A stretch of 64,000 bases of DNA from Woeseiaceae bacterium. GTDB taxonomy: Bacteria > Pseudomonadota > Gammaproteobacteria > Steroidobacterales > Woeseiaceae. The position numbers and the translations under genes are program-made. Below the pieces are notes generated by a model. The model worked only from the letters and a program-made list of their open reading frames with translations, was not told where the DNA came from and did not search any database. The stretch spans positions 218,792 to 282,791 of the forward strand of contig JAJFKR010000006.1 of the NCBI GenBank assembly GCA_021773095.1, read 5' to 3'. Shown piece after piece: positions 8,001-15,149 of the stretch; the stretch's first letter is position 1; each line of letters starts with the position of its first letter.

Positions 8001-9893
8001 TTATCGTCGTATTGGCAGGATAATCCGTGACGGATACTCGGCTGAGTGATGTACGGAATTTTCTGCGATTACACCCTCCGTTTCATCGTAGTTATTGCCG
8101 CCCGTGTTCAGGTTTCTCATGTATTGCGGGAATTTGCTCGAAGCAATTTCGACGCGAATGCGATGACCTTTTTTGAATTCGTAACTCGTCGACATCGCCG
8201 TTGGATTCAGCTCGTAAACCTGACCTGATTCCATGAAAACCTGCTGGTCATATCCGTCTCGGTAGCGGGCACGAAGAATAGTGTCGTCAACATTGTACGC
8301 CGTGCCATCGGGATACACGTCAACCAGCTTGATGGTGAAATCGGTGTCTTTCGCATCTGATGAGACGAACAGTTTTGCGCGCACGAACCCGGTGACCTCC
8401 GTATTTTCTTCGAGTGCCTCAGTTGAGTACACGAGGACGTCGGCACGTGCCTCGATGCCACGCTGGTCGAAGCTGCCGCCCACCGATGCGTCGCTGTTAC
8501 AACAGACGCCACCGCCCAAACTCGGTACAGGGTTCATCGGGTCGTAACTGAATGTGTCGGTCGACGCACCGGAAGCCTCAAGGGTGGAAAGGGTGCCATT
8601 ACCGAATACGCTGTTTGCATTCCCATCGCTGGCGAGATACATCGTCGTCATTTCGATATTTTGTGGTGGCCAGGTTTTTGCGCTTGCCCATTCATTGCGG
8701 CCCATCGTATAAAATTGAACCCTGGGCGTATTCTTCCGAAACTTGCTGCGCTTGTCTTTCATGTAATGGTCCAGGAAAGAGTAGATCGTATCGGAATAAG
8801 GAAATGTTGCATTGCCGACATTCAAGTCACCGGCGATCAGGTCTTCGTGCTCGGGCGTTCGGAAAAAACCGCAGTGGAGTGTTGGTGCAACCACCATGTA
8901 TTGACCATCACGGACCGATTTATCGCTGGCGTTATTTCGCACATGATTATAAAGCGCGAGATTGGGTCCCTGACTGACATCGAACCAACTGTTGAACCAG
9001 AAAGCTGGCACGCCGAAATCTTCGTCATCGTGATACAGGCCGCTCTGGAACCACTTGGGATCGTTGGGCGTACGTGCCATCAAATTAGCGCCGGGTCCTT
9101 CGTTACCGCCGGCATCTTTCAGCCACTCAACCGAGGGAAGTTTTCTGAGTTGTTTTTTCCAGTTGACTGTCGGCATATCTGCGGCAAGATCGTAGGCTTT
9201 ACGGAGTCGTTGCAGCTGCTCCTGACTAAGGCCGTCAGGAAACTGCGGTCGAATATTTTGTTGGACGTAATAAAGCCAAACTGAAAACAGGGTTTGATGA
9301 GCGCCACCTTTGTACCAGTTGCCTTGTTCGAAATACTCTCCAACCCGGCCAATTCCCGCACCTGAGGCCATCGGAATCATCGCAGCATGAGCGGGATGAT
9401 TCTGGGCTGCGAGCGCGAGTTGCCATTCGGCTGTGGACGAGCAACCCAGGGTCGCGACTTTACCACTGGACCATTCCTGATCGGCGAGCCAGGTCAGAGC
9501 GTCGTAGCCGTCGGTACGTGGTCGGCCGAGAATCTCCCAATCACCCTCCGAATAATATCGACCGCGTTCATTTTGCACGACAAATGCATAGCCGTGTTTA
9601 ATGGCATCAATCGCCAATCGCAACTGGATGCCATCAATCTTGTTGAAGTTATACGGAGTCTTGACGAATATAACCGGGAACGGTCCGTCGCCTTTCGGCG
9701 TATAGATATCGGTCGCGAGGCCCGTACCGTCTCGCATCGGTACCATGACAATTGTGTCGGCTTCGGAAATGGCTGAAAATTTCGCCAAATTCGGGTCTTC
9801 GTCTGTTTGTGCGAAGGAAGTCAACGACAGCAGCAACGCGCTTAATGAGAGGAATGATTTCGATCGGACTAGAGGGCGTTCGGGGTTCGTCAT
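8001..9893 (-). CDS. secreted CocE/NonD-family (X-Pro dipeptidyl-peptidase-like) hydrolase
   Basis: The protein is 630 residues from the ATG preceded by GGCGGGAGAAC; the open frame runs 99 bp further upstream without a good site. A signal peptide is visible (SFLSLSALLLSLTSFAQ, cut near residue 30). An alpha/beta-hydrolase domain covers about 45-350, with the nucleophile in GCSSTAEW, a candidate acid in WFNSWFDVSQG and a histidine in APTLHCGF. The C-terminal beta-sandwich (from about YFLASDGNANSVF onward) is the jelly-roll typical of the S15/CocE group. The family hydrolyses X-Pro dipeptides, cocaine-like esters or beta-lactam precursors. Peptide use would fit the neighbouring permease and amine oxidase; the substrate is not determined. 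Confidence 0.87.
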   Translation of the reverse strand: MTNPERPLVRSKSFLSLSALLLSLTSFAQTDEDPNLAKFSAISEADTIVMVPMRDGTGLATDIYTPKGDGPFPVIFVKTPYNFNKIDGIQLRLAIDAIKHGYAFVVQNERGRYYSEGDWEILGRPRTDGYDALTWLADQEWSSGKVATLGCSSTAEWQLALAAQNHPAHAAMIPMASGAGIGRVGEYFEQGNWYKGGAHQTLFSVWLYYVQQNIRPQFPDGLSQEQLQRLRKAYDLAADMPTVNWKKQLRKLPSVEWLKDAGGNEGPGANLMARTPNDPKWFQSGLYHDDEDFGVPAFWFNSWFDVSQGPNLALYNHVRNNASDKSVRDGQYMVVAPTLHCGFFRTPEHEDLIAGDLNVGNATFPYSDTIYSFLDHYMKDKRSKFRKNTPRVQFYTMGRNEWASAKTWPPQNIEMTTMYLASDGNANSVFGNGTLSTLEASGASTDTFSYDPMNPVPSLGGGVCCNSDASVGGSFDQRGIEARADVLVYSTEALEENTEVTGFVRAKLFVSSDAKDTDFTIKLVDVYPDGTAYNVDDTILRARYRDGYDQQVFMESGQVYELNPTAMSTSYEFKKGHRIRVEIASSKFPQYMRNLNTGGNNYDETEGVIAENSVHHSAEYPSRIILPIRR

Positions 9894-10039
9894 GGTGTTC
9901 TCCCGCCTTTTTTTGGTCTTTGAGGGAGAGTATACGCCCTGGGCAGATAATTCTGGCGAATTGGAAATGTATCGGGAATTACGCTCGCACATACAGGTCT
10001 ATAGACTTAGTCTTGGCCTTGTCGGGAACAGGGGGACAA

Positions 10040-11656
10040 ATGGCCGAAAATAAATCTCGCCGGGAATTTCTCACATCGATAGGTCGTGCCGTCGGCGGTT
10101 CCGCTGTACTAAAGACAATGGCGGCGATGGGAGTCGGCGTGTCTGTTACCGCTTGTGGTTCCTCATCGGCTGCGCCGGTTTCGGCACCGCTACCGCCACC
10201 ACCACCGCCTCCGCCGGGCGGAATGCTGTCCCCGCGGCCGGGCGACTGGCCCGCAAACGTTGGCGCAGGCAACTCAGTGGTTATTCTCGGTGGCGGAATT
10301 ACCGGGATGACGGCTGCGCTGGAAATGACGCGACTTGGCTACAGTTGCACGATTCTCGAAGCAAACTCCATGGCGGGAGGACGCAACAAAACCATCCGCG
10401 CCGGCGACTCGATCAATGAGACGGACTCTTCGCAAACCTGCAATTTCGACTTTAATAGTGAACTGTATTTCAATGCGGGCCCGGCAAGGATTGCACATCA
10501 TCATGAATTCCTGCTCGGATATTGCCGTGAATTTGGTGTCGCTCTTGAAACCTTTGTCAACGACAATCGTGCCGCACTACTGCACTCAACAACATCGATG
10601 GGCGGGCAAGCGATTATTGCCCGTCGCGTTCAGGCAGATACGCGCGGCTATATCGCGAGGCTGCTTGCCCTGGCCGTTAATCAGAATGCTCTGGACCAGG
10701 AGTTGTCGGCGAGTGACAAGACCAATATTCTGCAGATGCTGGCCGGCTTCGGCGATCTTGACGGCAACTTCGATTACTCAGGAACAAGCAGGGCGGGATT
10801 CCCGGGACAGGAAAACTCCGGCAGCCGCCAACGAGGTGCTTTGGTCAACCCGCTGCAGTTGCAGGACCTGATCACCGAAACCTTCTGGCAGCAACGCCAG
10901 GGATTTCCGGAAAGCCTGAACCAGCAGGCCACAATGCTGCAACCGGTCGGCGGTATGGACAGGATCGCGCGGGCATTTGAGGCACAGGTTACGAACGACC
11001 TGATTACCGAGGCGCAGGTGACCGAAATCAGGAAGATCACCAACGGCGTTCGTATTACGTTTGACCGGCTCGGCACGCCGACACAGCTTGACGCAGACTT
11101 CTGCGTTTGTACCATTCCTGCAACGGTTCTCCGGAATATCCCGAACGACTTTTCCGCCGCGCACCAGTCGGAAATTGCCAACTTCAATTATTCGGCGGCG
11201 GGGAAAGTCGCGTTTCAATCTCGCAGGTTCTGGGAGCAGGACCACAATATTTACGGAGGTATATCCTGGACGACGCAGGACATCACTCAGATCTGGTATC
11301 CCAACAGTGGCTTCGGCCAGGACAACGGCATTCTGGTTGGCGCTTACACATTCGGCGGGTCGGCCGGCGTCAATTTCGCAAATCTGTCACCGCAGGAGCG
11401 CATCAATATGGCCGTTTTACAGGGCGGTAATCTGCATTCTGAAATGAGTACAGAGGTCGGCCGCGGAATCAGTATTGCCTGGCCGAAGATTCCTTTCCAG
11501 CTTGGCGCTTGGGGTACTTCAAGTCCGCAGACCCTGTTGACGCCGGACGAGAAGATTGTTTTCGCCGGAGAGCACCTGAGTATCCTGCAGGGTTGGCAGG
11601 AAGGCGCGATTCTCTCGGCATACCACGCCATCGATCGCGTGGTCGCCAATACCTGA
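10040..11656 (+). CDS. Tat-exported flavin amine oxidase, probable lipoprotein
   Basis: The protein has 538 residues from the ATG after GGGGGAC. The N-terminus carries a twin-arginine motif (SRREFL, residues 6-11), a hydrophobic stretch, then a lipobox-like V-T-A-C with Cys39. A run of eight prolines within PLPPPPPPPPGG links to the FAD domain, which starts at VVILGGGITGMTAALEMTRLGYSCTI. The GG doublet AGGRNKT and the C-terminal FAGEHLS block place it with monoamine/L-amino-acid oxidases. It would oxidise amines or amino acids in the periplasm or at a membrane surface using pre-folded FAD protein. It is divergent from the secreted hydrolase (146 bp apart) and convergent with an amino-acid permease. 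Confidence 0.88.
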   Translation: MAENKSRREFLTSIGRAVGGSAVLKTMAAMGVGVSVTACGSSSAAPVSAPLPPPPPPPPGGMLSPRPGDWPANVGAGNSVVILGGGITGMTAALEMTRLGYSCTILEANSMAGGRNKTIRAGDSINETDSSQTCNFDFNSELYFNAGPARIAHHHEFLLGYCREFGVALETFVNDNRAALLHSTTSMGGQAIIARRVQADTRGYIARLLALAVNQNALDQELSASDKTNILQMLAGFGDLDGNFDYSGTSRAGFPGQENSGSRQRGALVNPLQLQDLITETFWQQRQGFPESLNQQATMLQPVGGMDRIARAFEAQVTNDLITEAQVTEIRKITNGVRITFDRLGTPTQLDADFCVCTIPATVLRNIPNDFSAAHQSEIANFNYSAAGKVAFQSRRFWEQDHNIYGGISWTTQDITQIWYPNSGFGQDNGILVGAYTFGGSAGVNFANLSPQERINMAVLQGGNLHSEMSTEVGRGISIAWPKIPFQLGAWGTSSPQTLLTPDEKIVFAGEHLSILQGWQEGAILSAYHAIDRVVANT

Positions 11657-11674
11657 TTGCGCTGTCGCGCGCGA

Positions 11675-12973
11675 CTATTTGTGCTTCGAGGCCAGACAGT
11701 AGAACAAAACGCCGCTTGCAATAATCCCCAAACCAAAAAGGCCCTCTGTCGGCCGGTTTGCGAGAACGAATCCCAGGGTTGCCCCCATCAATACAAGGTA
11801 GACCAGCGGCGTTAGCGGATATGCGAACGTACGATACGGTCTCGGCAGACTGGGAAATCGCCAACGCATTACGAATACGCCAGCGACCGTGACGAAGCTG
11901 TTTAACGCCAATGTGAATCCGGCGAACACCAGTATCGATTCGAAGTTCGAAGAGATAATAAATGCGATCGCCAGTACTGATTGTGCGGTAATGGCGATGT
12001 AGGGCAGTCCGTCCATATTCGTGACGGATAGTTTGCGTAACGGTGCGAAGTCTTCGCCAATAATCTGCAGAACTCGCGGCCCTGCGATGGTCATCGCGCT
12101 CACCGTGGAGATCAGCAGCAAGGCCAGCGCAATCCCGGCAAGACGTCCGCCAATCTCACCGAACGCAAATTCCGCGGCGACAAAACCAACCTCTATCTGT
12201 CCGACCATTGCGTCCATTGGTGCCACTCTAAGAAATACGTAGTTCAGCAAGACGTACAGGACAGTCACAACGGCTGTGCCGAGAAATAGTATTCGCGGTA
12301 AGTATCTCTGCGGGTTTTCCAGTTCACCGCTCAAATAGGTAGCCGCATTCCAGCCGGTGTACGCGTAGCTGACGTAAATCAGCGCTACGGCATAGCTGGC
12401 GCTGGACATCACCGCGGCATCGCCGGACGACGGAAGGAAATCGACAGCCTGGGGGGCATCGACTATGAGCAGCGCAGTTACGCTAAAGCCTATGATCGCC
12501 AGGACTTTCAGGACCGTAAAAAATGCCTGCAAACCACCACTGCGCTGCCGATTACTTGCATGAACAAGCGTCAATAGGACCACCAGTGCCACTGCGACCG
12601 CTTTTTCAGCGGCTGGGGAATACTCCGTTTCCAGTGCGGAGGTCAGGTAGGCCGCAAACGTCAGGGCGGCCAGCGCTGTTGGTCCGGCGAAGCCGATCGT
12701 CGCAGATACCCAGCCTGACACAAAGCCGGCAACGGGGTGATAAATGCGTGCCAGGAAATTGTACTCACCGCCTGAGCGCGGCATTGCAGCGCCGAGTTCG
12801 GCGTATGTCATCGCGCCGCACAGTGCGATGACTCCACCGATCACCCACAACGCTAACAACGCAAATCCAGAACGAATATCGGCAAGCTGAAAGCCGAGGC
12901 TCGTAAATACGCCGGTACCGATCATATTAGCGATCACAACAGCGGTTACTGTCGTGTGGCGAAACTTCTGCAT
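11675..12973 (-). CDS. APC-superfamily amino-acid permease
   Basis: The protein is 432 residues from the ATG (MQKFRHTT) preceded by GGGGAG. An in-frame ATG 63 bp further upstream would add 21 residues but has a poorer site. About twelve hydrophobic segments are visible. Helix 1 carries the APC signature VIANMIGTGVFTSLGF, and helix 3 begins AYAELGAAMPRSGGEYNFL (M-T-Y-A-E here). The family imports amino acids or exchanges them by proton or antiport mechanisms. It ends 18 bp from the convergent amine oxidase, which suggests joint handling of amino acids. The substrate is unknown. Confidence 0.9.
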   Translation of the reverse strand: MQKFRHTTVTAVVIANMIGTGVFTSLGFQLADIRSGFALLALWVIGGVIALCGAMTYAELGAAMPRSGGEYNFLARIYHPVAGFVSGWVSATIGFAGPTALAALTFAAYLTSALETEYSPAAEKAVAVALVVLLTLVHASNRQRSGGLQAFFTVLKVLAIIGFSVTALLIVDAPQAVDFLPSSGDAAVMSSASYAVALIYVSYAYTGWNAATYLSGELENPQRYLPRILFLGTAVVTVLYVLLNYVFLRVAPMDAMVGQIEVGFVAAEFAFGEIGGRLAGIALALLLISTVSAMTIAGPRVLQIIGEDFAPLRKLSVTNMDGLPYIAITAQSVLAIAFIISSNFESILVFAGFTLALNSFVTVAGVFVMRWRFPSLPRPYRTFAYPLTPLVYLVLMGATLGFVLANRPTEGLFGLGIIASGVLFYCLASKHK

Positions 12974-13114
12974 TACGCTCCCCGAAAGCGGTATACTACG
13001 ATATCTGGGCTCAATATTGACAGCTAGATCAGTCATATGTCGAGACTTTCTAGAAAACGTCGCAAGTTCGGGCTACGTCGAATCTGGCTGGCCTCCCTGT
13101 TTTTTTACGCTCGA

Positions 13115-13430
13115 AAATACCTGGGTCCGGTACCAAAACGACACTGATCAGCAGTCCGCCGATCGAGATGATTTCGATGATGCCATCGACTTTGTTGGTT
13201 GGTATACCGACAAGTCGAACAGCGCTGCAGGTATTTCCAAGTGGGACCCGTACAACAAGTATCTTGCCTATCACGAGGGTCAGGCTGGCTGGAAACGCGG
13301 GTCTTATAATCAAAAGAGCTGGCTTAAGGCAGCGGCAAAAAGCGTTGATGGCCGCGCTCGAGCATGGTCAACACAATTGCAGAGCTGCGAGGAAGAACTC
13401 AATAATCACTGGTGGAAAACCAGCGCGTAG
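13115..13430 (+). pseudogene. C-terminal remnant of a lytic transglycosylase-like (SLT) lipoprotein gene
   Basis: From about ENTWVRYQND the frame reads like the C-terminal half of a gammaproteobacterial SLT-domain lipoprotein family: ADRDDFDDAIDFVGWY, then YNKYLAYHEGQAGWKRGSYN, RARAWSTQLQSCEEELNNHWW and a stop. The N-terminal half is missing in all three forward frames; it should hold the signal peptide, lipoprotein cysteine and catalytic glutamate. The sequence upstream is instead the promoter and start of the APC permease on the other strand. It is therefore a 5'-deleted relic, although the retained frame is still open. Recognition is from memory of the family. Confidence 0.7.
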
Positions 13431-13581
13431 TTGCCTGCTCGCTCCAGCAGCTGTGTTTTCCACTGCATGATCTGATTAGCGTGCACGTCGAACTGCGGTG
13501 CCACCTCTATAAATGATTAGTATTTAGGCACGGTGAACCATAAACAGGCCTAATGTTGTAAGCTATTTCACATTTATGTGA

Positions 13582-13595
13582 TCGATTTACATCAA
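13582..13595 (+). promoter_or_regulatory. FNR/Anr-like box upstream of the radical SAM gene
   Basis: TCGAT-TTAC-ATCAA differs from the FNR consensus TTGAT-N4-ATCAA at one position. Its centre is about 41.5 bp upstream of a predicted transcription start near 13630, with TAAATT at 13618-13623 as the -10 element. This is class II geometry. The rest of the 230-bp gap from 13431 to 13660 shows no gene. Low-oxygen control is inferred from the site alone. Confidence 0.5.
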
Positions 13596-13660
13596 AGTCT
13601 AACTTGAACACCAATGTTAAATTCATTCCGTTTTAACATTGATACCAGAGGAAACTAGAA

Positions 13661-14854
13661 ATGACCTCCTCCAAAACATATACCTTCAAAAATCTTTATT
13701 TTGAAGCTACCCGTTTATGTAATTATGCCTGCCCTATGTGTATGGCAAGTAGTAACGATATTAAGCTGGTCAAAAAAAGTAGAAAACAGGAGCTTAGTAC
13801 AGACGAAATCGAACAGCATATTTTCAAGACAGTAAACAAAATCGGCGTTGAGCAAATAACCTGGAGTGGTGGTGAGTTTATCCTGCGTAAAGATGCCGTC
13901 GAATTAGTAAGACGTGCAACAAGCTACGGTTATTCCTCCGTAATAACAACTAATGGTTCAAAGATGACACGTGAGAAATTACTGGAGCTTAAGGAAGCAA
14001 GTAACGGTGTCGTGGTCATTGCAGTGGGCATCAATTCTATTGAAGATGAAAATTCCTGGACCCGGGATACTGACTGTGCGCAATCTCTTGCGGTATTGAA
14101 ATTGTGCGAAGAGCTTAACATCCGACAAAATGTTGTGGTCGCGATTGGCCAGCACAATTTGAAAACCATCGAACGTACTTTGCAGTGGCTCGATGACCAT
14201 CACATCGCTTATAACCGCTCACCTTATACGGCACGGGGTTACGGCCGTAAATATTGGGAAGAACTTAAATTCAGTAAGCAAAACATGCAGGAAACGATTC
14301 ACCCTGCCTTGCGTAAACATGCCAACGGTTATATCAGTTATACGCCCTTCTTTCTTTCTCCCGATATCCATAATGAAATATCCAGAGGTGTCAGCAATGT
14401 GACCGTACCTCAAAATCCATCTATCGGTTGCTGGTGTGGCACCTGGTTAGCCGTTAATTCAGAAGGTGATGTTTCACCGTGTGGCATTTTGTTGGACGAT
14501 GTGAATTGCGGCAATATACGTCGGAAAACCTTTCAACAGATTATTGATGACAGTAAGGTATTTCAAAACGTTCTTGACCGAACTCAATTAAAAGGCAAAT
14601 GTGGCCGTTGTCGATATCAATTTACTTGTGGTGGTTGTCGCGCGATGGCTTTTTATGAAACTGGCGATATTATGAGTGAAGATCCAACGTGTTTTTTTGA
14701 GCCAGTAGATAAAACTACAATGAGTGAGCATGAACAGGAAACTAATAAAACGTTCAAAACATTTGTCGCTATTTCACGTTTTGCAGACAAAATAAACGCC
14801 GTGAAAGTTTCTGATACATCACAAGCCACGATCAGAAATGAGAATAACAAATGA
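13661..14854 (+). CDS. radical SAM / SPASM-domain protein of unassigned family
   Basis: The protein has 397 residues. The radical SAM cluster motif C-x3-C-x2-C is present as CNYACPMC (residues about 20-27), followed by WSGGEFILRKD (the SAM-contacting GGE) and a TTNGS strand. The C-terminal SPASM region carries many cysteines: IGCWCGTWLAVNSEGDVSPCG, then CGRCRYQFTCGGCRAMAF and DPTC, enough for auxiliary [4Fe-4S] clusters. Such enzymes modify peptides (RiPP or quinohaemoprotein maturases) or other substrates. The gene is plainly more A+T-rich than its neighbours, has an FNR-like box and good site AGAGGAAAC, and abuts tRNA-Leu, which suggests horizontal acquisition. No precursor peptide or partner gene is adjacent. 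Confidence 0.88.
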   Translation: MTSSKTYTFKNLYFEATRLCNYACPMCMASSNDIKLVKKSRKQELSTDEIEQHIFKTVNKIGVEQITWSGGEFILRKDAVELVRRATSYGYSSVITTNGSKMTREKLLELKEASNGVVVIAVGINSIEDENSWTRDTDCAQSLAVLKLCEELNIRQNVVVAIGQHNLKTIERTLQWLDDHHIAYNRSPYTARGYGRKYWEELKFSKQNMQETIHPALRKHANGYISYTPFFLSPDIHNEISRGVSNVTVPQNPSIGCWCGTWLAVNSEGDVSPCGILLDDVNCGNIRRKTFQQIIDDSKVFQNVLDRTQLKGKCGRCRYQFTCGGCRAMAFYETGDIMSEDPTCFFEPVDKTTMSEHEQETNKTFKTFVAISRFADKINAVKVSDTSQATIRNENNK

Positions 14855-14883
14855 TGTGAATTAGATGGTACTGATAATCTGAT

Positions 14884-14970
14884 TGGTGCCCAGAAGAGGA
14901 CTTGAACCTCCACCTACTTACGTAGACCAGCACCTGAAGCTGGCGCGTCTACCAATTCCGCCACCTGGGC
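14884..14970 (-). tRNA. tRNA-Leu (anticodon CAG)
   Basis: Read on the minus strand the gene is 87 nt including an encoded CCA end. The acceptor GCCCAGG pairs with the 3' end (allowing a wobble), the D arm has GGTAGAC, the anticodon stem CCAGC/GCTGG encloses TTCAGGT (anticodon CAG), the variable arm is long as in class II tRNAs, and the T arm is GAGGTTCAAGTCCTC. It stands 30 bp after the radical SAM gene on the opposite strand. Confidence 0.96.
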
Positions 14971-15012
14971 CTTTCACAAACACATCGGATTTCAAACCAG
15001 CTTAGCACACTG

Positions 15013-15050
15013 CTGTAGCCGGCGCGTCGACCAATTTCACCACTTCCACG
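15013..15050 (-). pseudogene. decayed tRNA-Leu fragment
   Basis: About 37 bases match the 5' half of the adjacent tRNA-Leu (anticodon 5' stem, D arm and 5' acceptor) at 28 of 37 positions, for example GGCGCGT and ACCAATT blocks read on the plus strand. The matching 3' half is only faintly visible (GGATTTCAAACC near 14987), and the acceptor cannot pair. It is best explained as a degenerated tandem duplicate of the tRNA. The remainder of 14971-15149 shows nothing else. Confidence 0.6.
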
Positions 15051-15149
15051 CGTACAAGTGCAGTACTGCGGGGTGGCGCACTTTACTCAAAGCAGGCTCG
15101 GTCTGTCAATCGCAACCCGCCCCACCTTATTTATTCGGAGCTGTATCAC

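Noticed and set aside
9752..10039. Upstream extension of the amine oxidase frame
   Set aside because: It runs antisense through the start of the hydrolase gene; the Tat signal begins only at the internal ATG, which has a good site.
13614..13658. 14-codon ORF ending 2 bp before the radical SAM start, considered as a RiPP precursor or leader peptide
   Set aside because: No ribosome-binding site, no precursor-like core, and the predicted -10 and transcription start fall inside it.
14884..15050. tRNA-Leu duplicate as att sites of an integrated island
   Set aside because: The fragment matches the 5' half of the tRNA, whereas integration usually duplicates the 3' end, and no integrase gene is present.
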